The notes under the pieces are model-generated. The model was not told the origin of the DNA. It was given only the letters and a program-made list of their open reading frames with translations, and did no database searches. A stretch of 64,000 nt of DNA, taken from positions 1 through 64,000 of the forward strand of contig JAFVAO010000064.1 of assembly GCA_017480445.1 (NCBI GenBank), in the 5' to 3' direction. This document shows, piece after piece, positions 33,855 to 42,540 of the stretch (positions within the stretch are counted from its first letter, which is position 1; each line of letters starts with the position of its first letter). The translations under genes were made by a program, and so were the position numbers. The DNA is from Lachnospiraceae bacterium. Lineage in GTDB: Bacteria; Bacillota; Clostridia; Lachnospirales; Lachnospiraceae.

Positions 33855-36800
33855 ATGAAACGAAGACACAGTAAGTTTTTGGCATTGCTGCTTGCGGTAT
33901 CGACGACGGTCACAAGCTATGGTCCGTACCCGGTGCTGGCGGCAGAACAAGTGCCGGCAATTGTCAGCGATGTATCCGATTCGGAAGCAGCTGACATGGT
34001 CGGTACGTCAGACGGTGCTGAGACGCCGCAGTCCGATGTATCTGAGAATGATGGATCGGCGAGTGACGTGTCGGTAAGCGACGTATCGCAGAATGGGGAG
34101 GTGACCGTTCCGGCCTTGGATCAGGGCACGTATCCCGTGGATGAGAGCGTTACGTTTCAGGTGACCAGTAATGAGGTAACCGCAAAGAGTTACTCTGCGG
34201 ATGTCAAGGTGAAGGTGAAGGGTGATAACGGAAATTTCACCTACCTTTACCTCATTTACACGCAGGCACCTGCTTCGGGAGAAGCACTGGACTTCTTCTC
34301 TGAGAAGACCAAGGTAACTTCTTCGGAGCTGTCTCAGGCGACGGAGGCATCCTATCAGGTAAGCGGCGGCCAATGGTTCTACTCGTACGACAACAGCGAG
34401 TATTCCCAAACGTTGTCGGTGGATCTGACAGCCAATACCACCTATACCTATCGTGTAGCGGCCTATTCCTACAACGACTACAACAATTATTATTTCCTGA
34501 CGGAGCCGGCTACCTTCACGACGAAGGCGCCGGTGGAGAAGACTGCCGTAGAGATCGGTGATGTTACGATCCTGAATTATGGATATGGTGCAGAGAGTAT
34601 CTCGGTGGAGATCAAGAACCCGAACAATGAACAGTTGGTAAACGGGGTGGAAGTCTACGAGGATGGTAAGAGCTATGCGATGACAGCCCTTTATGACGAG
34701 CGTAACACCGGAAAATACACAGGAACGGTTGAAACGTATTCGGGGAAAGCTCTGGAGGTGCGTGTCGGTGTACGTACCGGCGCAGAGGGAACCATAGGGT
34801 ATGTTTCCAAGGAGATTCCTGTCAAACAGCAGGATGTTTCAAAGCGGAAGGTAGACGTAAATGCAGAGGGGAAGGGGATGATGCTACGGGCGAATGCGAC
34901 GCTGCAGCCTTCCTATGCTGTGGATGATTATAGTACAGGCGGTATCCGTCTCTACCTATATTACAGAACGAATGGTGAAAACTACTATCAAAGCAACAGT
35001 AGTTATTTTAGTACGCCAGGCGGCGAGGCAGAGCCCAAAACAGGAACAGCGTCAACTTCTACCAGCCTGAATCCGGAGCAGACCTATGAGTATTATGCAG
35101 TTGTGACGGACGGCAACGGAGAGATTCTGGCGAATGCGGGCAGTGCGGAAGCTCCCATGACGTACACAACCGGAAAGCTTGTCACCTATACGGAGGCGGA
35201 TTTTAAAGATAAGAACCTGTATGCAGCATTGCAGGAGAACAGCTATGGAAGAGAGCTGACCAATGTATATTTAGAGAGCCTTACTGACTTCAGTTATTAT
35301 CACATGCCGACAAGTGGGCCGATTACCTCACTGGAGGATGTGCCGGAGAAACTGCCGAATCTGACTTATATCACTTTGGAGGGGCAGAATATCAGCGACA
35401 TCAGCCCGCTGACGAAACTCCCTGATTTAAAGTCGGTATACTTGAATTATAACGATATTGCATCGTTGCCGGATTTGAGTGGTGTGCAGTGGACGCAGCT
35501 GTCCTTGAACTACAACTTCCTGAAGCCGGAGGACATTGACGGCACGAAGCTGCCGGCGGATCTGCAGGCGTCGGGCATTGTCTACAACTACCGGTCCAAC
35601 GAGTTTACGCTGTTGGATACCTATTATGTGGATAACAACGGAAACTTCCCGTTGATCGTGGATTACAAAGGTACAAAGGATTCCAAGAGAACTTATGCGC
35701 TCACGGTTTCGATCGGTGACGTGACCAAGGAATTCACGGATGCACGGATGGATTCCTATTCCAGAACTTTCTTCCTGCAGGATTTAAATACTGCTATGGG
35801 CGTGACGCTGGAGCAGGACAAGACGTATGAGGTGAAGGTCTCCATTGCGGATCAGTTCGGCGTGCTGAAGGAAGAGACCAAACAGATCACTTTTGCAGCG
35901 GCGGTAGAGCAGGTACAGGACTATTATATGTCGTCTGCGGATACATATAAGTATGTCAATCTGTATTTCCCCGGCAGTTATGCTGCGGATGCTTTTACAG
36001 CGGTGTATGCAGTGAAGGATGGAAAGAAGTTTATGGTTTCATCCTCTATCAACGGCAATGAGGCTTACACTTCTTACGGCATGAGTGTGCTGTATGGAAG
36101 CAATACATTTTATGATTCTTATGACGTAGGGAGAAAACTGAGTTATACCTTTACGAATATCGGTACCGGTCTCAACGCCAATCGGATCATGACGGCGGGA
36201 GATTATGATCTGGTACTGGAGCGGAAAGAGGGAGATCCCATCGCCTTTGCAGGCAAGCTGCATGTGATGGCGTCACCGGTGGTGACGGCTGTTTCGGCCA
36301 GTCGGTACAGTGACTATGACTATAATGGTGATTATTATTATATCCGTCTTGGGGGATATTATCTGTCTGAGGACAAGGTATATCCGGTGATCACGGACGC
36401 TGATGGGACAGAGTACACAACGCTGGTAGAAATGATCCAGACATACAGTGATACTTATTACTATAAGCTGAAAAAGAAAGACAATTGGACAGCGATCGAG
36501 AGTGGCTCGCCGGCGGTTTATTATATCAAGCTGGTGACTAAGGGAGAAGTGCTGGACAAGACCACGGCAGAAGAAAAGACGGTCAGTGTAAGTCAGCTGC
36601 AAAACTCAAAATATGCGCTGAGTCTCAAGACAGAGTATTACAATTGGAAGAAAGAGACTTTGGAGCTTGTATTCGGCAGCGCAATGGCGCCAGATACATT
36701 GGTGGAGGTCAAGATCCGCGAGGAGGACTATGAAGGTCCGGTTGTGGCATCCGGCAGCGCGAAGACGGATGCAAACGGCAGAGTAAGCATTGTGCCGAAG

Positions 36801-39800
36801 GATGCACAGGGCGCAACTTATATTCTGCGGGATGAGCAGCAGTATTATTTGGATATATTTGCCGGAGACGAAAGCACCTCAACTTCTTTCTGGGTAAATT
36901 GGTACAATGTATCTAGTTTTTACGTGAGTACGTCGGGTTATTATGAGGCAGGGATCGATACATTGAATATCAATGTATATGGTCATCCCAGCCAGCACGA
37001 GACAGATCAGATCTATGTGAAGCTGTTTGATGCGCAGGAGCAGGTGATTGCGACATCGGAAGTGTTGACGTATAAGAAAGAGAGCGATGCAAGGGATCGT
37101 TTCTATAACGATGCATGGAAACTCGGACAGCAGCTTGCAGCAGGTAACTATACACTGCGCGCTTATGAGAAAGTGAATAATGTGGAGGTAGAGAGAACCT
37201 CCTATGCGGCTACCATCTATGTCGTAGAGAAGACGGATGTATTTTATATGGCGTCCCAGTCCTTTACCTATGATATGAGCGACAGCACAAGCGGATCCCT
37301 GTACACCTATCTGCCGTATATTGAGATGGAGGCTACGACAGATGCCTCCAAGCTTGCAGACATCGTGAAGAAATACAAACTGGAAGTACAGGTGTTTGAT
37401 GCGGAAGGCAACGCGGTAAAGGCAAAGGTGACACCGTACAGATCCTACACCAGCGGCGCATTCTATTTTACCGTCAGTGGACTGGATAAGGATATGTTGG
37501 GTTACTATTTCAAGGTGACCAGCGATGGAAAGCCTGGAATTGATCCCAGATCCGGAAAGACGTATTACAGTGATGAGACTTATGGTGCATGGGCATCGCG
37601 CTCATCCTCCATTTCCTCGAGCTATTATACAGACCGCATGGCATATACGTATATCTATACGAGATCTGCATTTGCGGATGATGCACCGTACACGGTGAAG
37701 TTTTATTCGATGGCGGACAGAGGCACCTGTATCCATAGCTTCAAGCTGGCGGCATCGCAGTTTGACAAGAACGGATATTATTATCTCAAACCGGCGGATG
37801 TGGCGAAGCTGGACAAGAATGAAGTATATCACTGCATCATTATCTCGAACAGGGGTTATGTAAGCACTAGCACCGGTTACTTCGAGGCGAACAGCGCAGA
37901 GGAGACCAAGCCGGTAGCAGTGAAGTCGGTCAGCATCACCGGAAGCGGCAAGAAGCTGAGCATTGGTGAGACCATGCAGCTGACCGCGGTGATTACGCCT
38001 TCTGACGCAACCGATCAGAGCGTGACCTGGAGCAGCAGTAAGCCCGAGGTGGCAACAGTAGATGCCAAGGGTCTGGTGACGGCAGTTGCTTACGGCAATA
38101 CCGTGATCACGGTTACGACAACCGATGGCGGCAAGACTGCAACCTATGCATTGCAGGTTATCAATCCGGAGGACGCGAAGGTGAGCGTGAACTCTGTCGT
38201 GATCCAGGGCAACCGCGGTTCCATGACAGTGGGCGGCACGATGCAGCTGACAGCAGTTGTCAGCCCGTCTAACGCCAATGATAAGAGTGTGGTATGGACC
38301 AGCAGCGATGAGGCGGTTATCAAGGTGGATGCACAGGGACTGTTGACAGCAGTTGCAGTCGGGAGGGCAACCATTACCGTAACCACCAATGACGGAGCGA
38401 AGACAGCATCCTGTGATGTGTTCGTCACAGAGACGGACAATGGTCTGTATGTGGAATTTGATGAGGGTGCTGAGTTCTTCTACACCGGTGCGAAGATTAC
38501 GCCGGCAGTGAGTGTATACTATCACGGAGAGGAACTGATCGAGAACGTAGATTATACTGTAAAATATGCGAATAACCTCAATGCATCCGAGGGAAAGCCG
38601 ACCAAGAGTCTGCCGAAGGTGACTGTGACCGGTAAGACGGTAGCGGCTTCCGCGGAGAAGAATTTTGTGATTCACCAGAAGGATATTGCGGATGAAGATG
38701 TGACTGCAGGCGCAATTGTCGTTGTCAAGGGCGCAAAGGCTGTTCCGGTGCTCTGCATGGGCGGTTACAAGCTCGGCAAGAAGGATTTCAAGAATCTGGA
38801 TGAGGCCAAGAAGTTCAGTGAAGTTGGATTTGACACTATTATCGTGGAAGGCCAGGGGAACTTTACCGGCAAGCGTTCTATCGACGTGGAGGTCGTATCT
38901 GACAAGAAGGCACTGAAGAAAATGAAGGTAGTGTTCAAGGCTGCCAAGAGAACTTACAACGGTGAGGAGCAGCTGCTTACGTCGGAGGAGCTTACCGTTG
39001 CAGATGCATCGGATAAGCATGTACTGACAGAGAACGTTGATTACATTGTAGCTTATCCTGCGGATATCACAAGCGCAGGCAAGGTAAAGATTTCCGTTGT
39101 GGGTATCGGTTCCTATAGCGGTACTGTGAATAAGACGTACACCATCGCACCTTTGAAAGACAATTCCGGATTCAACGCGACGGACATCGCACCGGTTACC
39201 TATGTGGTATCCGGCGCAACACCGGTACCGGAGGTTTCCTATAAGGGAGAGGTACTGGAGCTGAACAAGGATTACAAGGTATCCTACAGCGGCAACAAGA
39301 AGGCAGGAAACGGCGCGAAGTGCACAATCACATTCCAGGGTAATTACAAGGGCAGTGCAAAGCTGGTGAAGACCTTTACCATCAAGCCTGCATCTTTGGA
39401 GAATGCGACAGTGGACGGCGCGGACAAGGCATTTACCAAGGCCGGCAAGTATCTGTCTGCACCGTATGTGAGCATCGACGGCATCGCACTGGGCAAGAAG
39501 GACTATGACGTGACCTATACGACGGCAAGCGGCAAGGATCCTTCCAAGGACAAGATCGAGGAGTCTGATCTGACAGACGGCGTTCTGGTGGTCAATATGA
39601 CCGTGACCGGTAAGGGCAACTATGATGCGTCTGTTCCCGTAAGCGGTTCTTACAGAATCGTGAAGGCGGATGCGGCATATGATCTGTCCAAGGCGAAGGT
39701 GGAGATCCGGAACAAGTCCACACAGAAGAAGGTGACTTCGTTTGCGTTCACCGGCGAAGAGATTACCATCGGTGAAGAGAACGAGCTTTATGTCACGATC

Positions 39801-39986
39801 GGCAAGGAAAAGACGCAGCTGAAGGAAGGCGTTGATTTCACGGTTACCTATGTGAACAATGTCAACAAGGGCAAAGCGACGATTATCCTGACCGGACTCG
39901 GTGATGAAAGCAATGAGTCCCAGAAGTACTATGGAAGCAAGACGGCGACGTTCAGCATCGGCAAGGGTATTTTCCGGTGGTTCTAA
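33855..39986 (+). CDS. Very large secreted surface protein with LRR and bacterial Ig-like domains
   Basis: The 2043-residue product has a signal peptide (residues 1-30, ending VLAA before EQ), then a Ser-Asp-Val-Ser-rich linker to about residue 90, followed by fibronectin-like beta segments rich in tyrosine. Residues about 474-565 contain a short leucine-rich repeat set (NISDISPLTKLPDLKSVYL). Two Big_2 immunoglobulin-like domains lie near 1356-1439 and 1444-1526, each with MQLTAV and VTW or VVW followed by GLVTAVA or GLLTAVA. From 1531 to the end are about five related repeats of the pattern FxYTG, ENVDYTV and VTGKGNY. There is no LPxTG, SLH or choline-binding anchor, and it ends in GIFRWF. 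It is probably an adhesin or wall-associated protein, but the attachment is unknown. It has its own promoter and GGGAG ribosome site. Confidence 0.88.
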   Translation: MKRRHSKFLALLLAVSTTVTSYGPYPVLAAEQVPAIVSDVSDSEAADMVGTSDGAETPQSDVSENDGSASDVSVSDVSQNGEVTVPALDQGTYPVDESVTFQVTSNEVTAKSYSADVKVKVKGDNGNFTYLYLIYTQAPASGEALDFFSEKTKVTSSELSQATEASYQVSGGQWFYSYDNSEYSQTLSVDLTANTTYTYRVAAYSYNDYNNYYFLTEPATFTTKAPVEKTAVEIGDVTILNYGYGAESISVEIKNPNNEQLVNGVEVYEDGKSYAMTALYDERNTGKYTGTVETYSGKALEVRVGVRTGAEGTIGYVSKEIPVKQQDVSKRKVDVNAEGKGMMLRANATLQPSYAVDDYSTGGIRLYLYYRTNGENYYQSNSSYFSTPGGEAEPKTGTASTSTSLNPEQTYEYYAVVTDGNGEILANAGSAEAPMTYTTGKLVTYTEADFKDKNLYAALQENSYGRELTNVYLESLTDFSYYHMPTSGPITSLEDVPEKLPNLTYITLEGQNISDISPLTKLPDLKSVYLNYNDIASLPDLSGVQWTQLSLNYNFLKPEDIDGTKLPADLQASGIVYNYRSNEFTLLDTYYVDNNGNFPLIVDYKGTKDSKRTYALTVSIGDVTKEFTDARMDSYSRTFFLQDLNTAMGVTLEQDKTYEVKVSIADQFGVLKEETKQITFAAAVEQVQDYYMSSADTYKYVNLYFPGSYAADAFTAVYAVKDGKKFMVSSSINGNEAYTSYGMSVLYGSNTFYDSYDVGRKLSYTFTNIGTGLNANRIMTAGDYDLVLERKEGDPIAFAGKLHVMASPVVTAVSASRYSDYDYNGDYYYIRLGGYYLSEDKVYPVITDADGTEYTTLVEMIQTYSDTYYYKLKKKDNWTAIESGSPAVYYIKLVTKGEVLDKTTAEEKTVSVSQLQNSKYALSLKTEYYNWKKETLELVFGSAMAPDTLVEVKIREEDYEGPVVASGSAKTDANGRVSIVPKDAQGATYILRDEQQYYLDIFAGDESTSTSFWVNWYNVSSFYVSTSGYYEAGIDTLNINVYGHPSQHETDQIYVKLFDAQEQVIATSEVLTYKKESDARDRFYNDAWKLGQQLAAGNYTLRAYEKVNNVEVERTSYAATIYVVEKTDVFYMASQSFTYDMSDSTSGSLYTYLPYIEMEATTDASKLADIVKKYKLEVQVFDAEGNAVKAKVTPYRSYTSGAFYFTVSGLDKDMLGYYFKVTSDGKPGIDPRSGKTYYSDETYGAWASRSSSISSSYYTDRMAYTYIYTRSAFADDAPYTVKFYSMADRGTCIHSFKLAASQFDKNGYYYLKPADVAKLDKNEVYHCIIISNRGYVSTSTGYFEANSAEETKPVAVKSVSITGSGKKLSIGETMQLTAVITPSDATDQSVTWSSSKPEVATVDAKGLVTAVAYGNTVITVTTTDGGKTATYALQVINPEDAKVSVNSVVIQGNRGSMTVGGTMQLTAVVSPSNANDKSVVWTSSDEAVIKVDAQGLLTAVAVGRATITVTTNDGAKTASCDVFVTETDNGLYVEFDEGAEFFYTGAKITPAVSVYYHGEELIENVDYTVKYANNLNASEGKPTKSLPKVTVTGKTVAASAEKNFVIHQKDIADEDVTAGAIVVVKGAKAVPVLCMGGYKLGKKDFKNLDEAKKFSEVGFDTIIVEGQGNFTGKRSIDVEVVSDKKALKKMKVVFKAAKRTYNGEEQLLTSEELTVADASDKHVLTENVDYIVAYPADITSAGKVKISVVGIGSYSGTVNKTYTIAPLKDNSGFNATDIAPVTYVVSGATPVPEVSYKGEVLELNKDYKVSYSGNKKAGNGAKCTITFQGNYKGSAKLVKTFTIKPASLENATVDGADKAFTKAGKYLSAPYVSIDGIALGKKDYDVTYTTASGKDPSKDKIEESDLTDGVLVVNMTVTGKGNYDASVPVSGSYRIVKADAAYDLSKAKVEIRNKSTQKKVTSFAFTGEEITIGEENELYVTIGKEKTQLKEGVDFTVTYVNNVNKGKATIILTGLGDESNESQKYYGSKTATFSIGKGIFRWF

Positions 39987-40022
39987 AACGCAAAAAAGCC
40001 TGAAAAAAGCTTGAAAAAGCAC

Positions 40023-40051
40023 TTGACTTTTCGTAAGGCTTGCCTTATCAT
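40023..40051 (+). promoter_or_regulatory. Promoter of the rimP-nusA-infB operon
   Basis: TTGACT (40023-40028) and TATCAT (40046-40051) have a 17-base spacer. The predicted start near 40058 lies upstream of a terminator-like hairpin, leaving a leader of about 180 bases before rimP. Confidence 0.7.
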
Positions 40052-40074
40052 AGTTTTAGCATAAGATGTAACTA

Positions 40075-40101
40075 GAAAGAGTGGTCGCGTACCACTCTTT
40101 C
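40075..40101 (+). terminator. Terminator-like hairpin at the start of the rimP leader
   Basis: GAAAGAGTGGT (40075-40085), loop CGCGT and ACCACTCTTTC (40091-40101) form a perfect 11-pair stem followed by TTCTTTG. It could end read-through from the surface protein gene, but because a good promoter lies just upstream it could equally act as an attenuator or RNase III site for the nusA operon. Confidence 0.65.
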
Positions 40102-40122
40102 TTCTTTGTACTATAGGAAATT

Positions 40123-40210
40123 GCGTCCGTCAGGACGCATCAAATCAGGAGGTTGCGTAAAAGCAGCTTTGCTGCTTTGCAACTCGCAGAAATAACGCGA
40201 AGCGTTTTTT
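40123..40210 (+). other. Cluster of three small hairpins in the rimP leader
   Basis: TGCGTCC-GTCA-GGACGCA lies at 40123-40140. AAGCAGC-TTT-GCTGCTT lies near 40160-40176. AACGC-GAA-GCGTT at 40194-40206 is followed by TTTT and looks like a weak terminator. The GCGAAGC core of the last one also occurs in the hairpin at 18473-18489. Confidence 0.6.
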
Positions 40211-40237
40211 CTTGTAGATGGTTAGGAGGGGAGCGGT

Positions 40238-40702
40238 ATGTCGAAAAAGGAGACCTACGAGGTCCGGACAGAGGAACTGCTTGTGCCGATCGCCGCGCAA
40301 AACGGTGTGGAGATCTACGATGTGGAGTATGTGAAGGAAGGCAGCGAGTATTACCTGCGCGCATACATTGACAAGCCGGACGGCGTGAACATTCTGGACT
40401 GTGAGAATGTGAGCCGGGCACTGTCGGATGCGCTGGATCGGGTGGATTTTATCCCTGATGCCTACATTTTGGAGGTGTCGAGTCCGGGACTTGGGCGGAC
40501 GTTGAAAAAGGATAAGCATCTGGCGAAGAGCATCGGCGAGGATGTGGAGATCAAGCTCTTCAAGCCCGTTGACAAGTGCAAGGAATTTGCCGGTGTGTTG
40601 GAACGGTTTGATGAGCAGACGGTGACGATCCGCGAGGAGAGCGGGGAGCGGACGTTTGATCGGGCGGATGTGGCATTGATCCGACTTGCAATTGATTTCT
40701 AA
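40238..40702 (+). CDS. rimP: Ribosome maturation factor RimP
   Basis: RimP assists late maturation of the 30S subunit. The 154 residues include NGVEIYDVEYVKEG, LRAYIDKPDGVNILDCENVSR and LEVSSPGLGRTLKKD, the core of the RimP N-terminal domain, then a small SH3-like C-terminal domain. The ribosome site GGAGGGG precedes the ATG. As in nearly all bacteria it heads the nusA-infB operon. Confidence 0.97.
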   Translation: MSKKETYEVRTEELLVPIAAQNGVEIYDVEYVKEGSEYYLRAYIDKPDGVNILDCENVSRALSDALDRVDFIPDAYILEVSSPGLGRTLKKDKHLAKSIGEDVEIKLFKPVDKCKEFAGVLERFDEQTVTIREESGERTFDRADVALIRLAIDF

Positions 40703-40749
40703 TAAGAATGTTAACCATACAGGCGAAAAGCTTAGAAAGAGAGGAAATG

Positions 40750-41934
40750 ATGAACAAGGAATTGATGGAAGCACTGGACATCCTGGAGAAAGAGAAGGAT
40801 ATCAGCAAGGAGACACTGTTTGAGGCGATTGAGAATTCGCTGCTGACGGCCTGCAGAAAGCATTTCGGCAAGGCGGATAACGTAAAGGTAGAGATCGATC
40901 GTGAAACCTGTGATTTCCTGGTGTATATCCAGAAGGAGGTCGTGGAGACCAAGGAGGATGTGGAGGATGAAAATCTGCAGATCGCGCTGGAGGATGCGCA
41001 GGCGGTATCCCAGAAGGCGCAGGTGGGCGATATCCTGAACATCGAGGTGAAGTCCAAGGAGTTCGGCCGTATCGCGACGCAGGATGCCAAGAATGTGATC
41101 CTTCAGAAAATCCGTGAGGAGGAGCGCAATGTGATCTACAATCAGTATTCCGAAAAGGAAAAGGATGTAGTGACCGGTGTTGTACAGCGTTATGTGGGCA
41201 AAAACATCAGCATCAACCTCGGAAAAGTAGATGCAATGCTGGCCGAGAGCGAGCAGGTCAAGTGCGAGGTGTTCCGTCCGACCGAGCGTATCAAGGTGTA
41301 CATTTTAGAGGTGAAGGCAACCTCCAAGGGGCCGCGTATCAGCGTGAGCCGCACGCATCCGGAGCTGGTGAAGCGCCTGTTTGAGTCTGAGGTGACGGAG
41401 ATCAAGGACGGCACGGTAGAGATCAAGAGCATTGCGCGTGAGGCGGGCAGCCGTACGAAGATTGCTGTATGGAGCAACAATCCGAATGTGGATGCGGTTG
41501 GGGCCTGCGTCGGCATGAACGGCGCGAGAGTCAACGCCATTGTGGATGAGCTGCGCGGTGAGAAGATTGACATTGTTCCCTGGGACGAGAACCATGGTAA
41601 TCTGATCCAGAACGCTTTGGCACCGGCCAAGGTGGTTGCTGTATTTGCAGATCCCGACGAGAGAACAGCTAAGGTAGTGGTACCGGATTACCAGCTTTCC
41701 CTGGCAATCGGTAAGGAAGGTCAGAACGCGCGTCTGGCAGCGAGACTGACCGGTTATAAGATTGACATCAAGTCAGAGACCCAGGCGAAGGATGCACCCG
41801 GTTTCCGTTATGAGGATTATATCGACGACGAGTACGAAGAGGGATATGACGGCTCATACGAGGAGTACGAGGAGAACGGCTATGACCCGGAGTCTTATGA
41901 AGAAGCTTCTTACGAAGAGAGTACGGAGGAATAA
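40750..41934 (+). CDS. nusA: Transcription termination/antitermination factor NusA
   Basis: NusA binds RNA polymerase and modulates pausing and termination. The 394 residues have the N-terminal polymerase-binding domain, an S1 domain (about residues 135-200), and two KH domains with VGMNGARVNAI and AIGKEGQNARLAARLTGY. The C-terminus is a short acidic and tyrosine-rich tail (EEGYDGSYEEYEENGYDPES), not the AR repeats of proteobacteria. ATG ATG occurs at 40747-40752; I choose the second for better spacing to AGAGAGG. NusA autoregulates its operon in some bacteria, which makes the hairpins upstream of rimP interesting. Confidence 0.97.
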   Translation: MNKELMEALDILEKEKDISKETLFEAIENSLLTACRKHFGKADNVKVEIDRETCDFLVYIQKEVVETKEDVEDENLQIALEDAQAVSQKAQVGDILNIEVKSKEFGRIATQDAKNVILQKIREEERNVIYNQYSEKEKDVVTGVVQRYVGKNISINLGKVDAMLAESEQVKCEVFRPTERIKVYILEVKATSKGPRISVSRTHPELVKRLFESEVTEIKDGTVEIKSIAREAGSRTKIAVWSNNPNVDAVGACVGMNGARVNAIVDELRGEKIDIVPWDENHGNLIQNALAPAKVVAVFADPDERTAKVVVPDYQLSLAIGKEGQNARLAARLTGYKIDIKSETQAKDAPGFRYEDYIDDEYEEGYDGSYEEYEENGYDPESYEEASYEESTEE

Positions 41935-41942
41935 TTGTTTTC

Positions 41943-42218
41943 ATGGCGAAGAAGATCCCTTTGAGACAGTGCGTGGGATGCGGTGAAATGAAGAGCAAGA
42001 AAGAAATGATGCGTGTGCTGAGAACCGCAGAGGACGGCTCTTTTTGTCTGGATATTTCGGGCAAAAAGAACGGACGAGGCGCATATGTTTGTATGAATAA
42101 GGAGTGTCTGGCAAAAGCCCGCAAGAATAAGGGGCTGGAGCGGTCATTCAAGATGGGTATTCCGAGTGACGTGTATGATGCTTTGGAAAAGGAGTTTGAT
42201 GAGCTTGCGGCAGAATAA
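41943..42218 (+). CDS. rnpM: YlxR/RnpM family RNA-binding protein
   Basis: The 91-residue product matches the YlxR family: PLRQCVGCGEMKSKKEMMRV at the N-terminus, GRGAYVC, and a basic C-terminal helix. In Bacillus subtilis the protein (RnpM) has been linked to RNase P modulation and transcription effects. Position between nusA and the L7Ae-like gene is the standard one. It overlaps the next gene by 20 bases. Confidence 0.93.
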   Translation: MAKKIPLRQCVGCGEMKSKKEMMRVLRTAEDGSFCLDISGKKNGRGAYVCMNKECLAKARKNKGLERSFKMGIPSDVYDALEKEFDELAAE

Positions 42219-42540
42219 GGTATTGTCACTTCTCGGGCTGGCGATGCGGGGACGCAATCTTGTGAGCGGCGAGTTCCAGACGTTGGAGGCGGTCAGAACG
42301 GGGACTGCGTGTCTGGTGCTCATTGCGGAGGATGCATCGGAGAATACGAGAAAGTTGTTTACGGATAAATGTTCATTTTATGAGGTCCCGATCCGGTGTT
42401 TCGGCACCAAGGATGCGCTGGGCGGGGCAGTCGGAAAGGATATGCGCTCGTCGGTAGGGATTTGTGACGAAGGTCTGGCGAAGGCGGTCATCAAACAACT
42501 GGAAATGACAGGGAATGGAGGAAAGCATGGCGAAGATTAA
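42199..42540 (+). CDS. L7Ae-family ribosomal/RNA-binding protein (YlxQ)
   Basis: The 113-residue protein contains [19 protein letters not shown], then [16 protein letters not shown] and [20 protein letters not shown], the L7Ae fold that binds kink-turn RNA. Start is ATG at 42199, within the end of rnpM, with AAAAGGAG upstream. It overlaps infB by 14 bases. The family member YlxQ of Firmicutes has no firmly assigned role beyond k-turn binding. Confidence 0.92.
   Translation: MSLRQNKVLSLLGLAMRGRNLVSGEFQTLEAVRTGTACLVLIAEDASENTRKLFTDKCSFYEVPIRCFGTKDALGGAVGKDMRSSVGICDEGLAKAVIKQLEMTGNGGKHGED

Noticed and set aside
37602..40022. An 806-codon open frame on the minus strand
   Set aside because: It lies fully antisense to the surface protein gene, which has a promoter, ribosome site, signal peptide and known domains. 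The reverse frame has no ribosome site and an atypical cysteine- and histidine-rich composition.
40153..40371. A 72-codon frame beginning with TTG directly after AGGAGG
   Set aside because: The spacing to AGGAGG is zero, the sequence is made of hairpin repeats, and it overlaps rimP out of frame.
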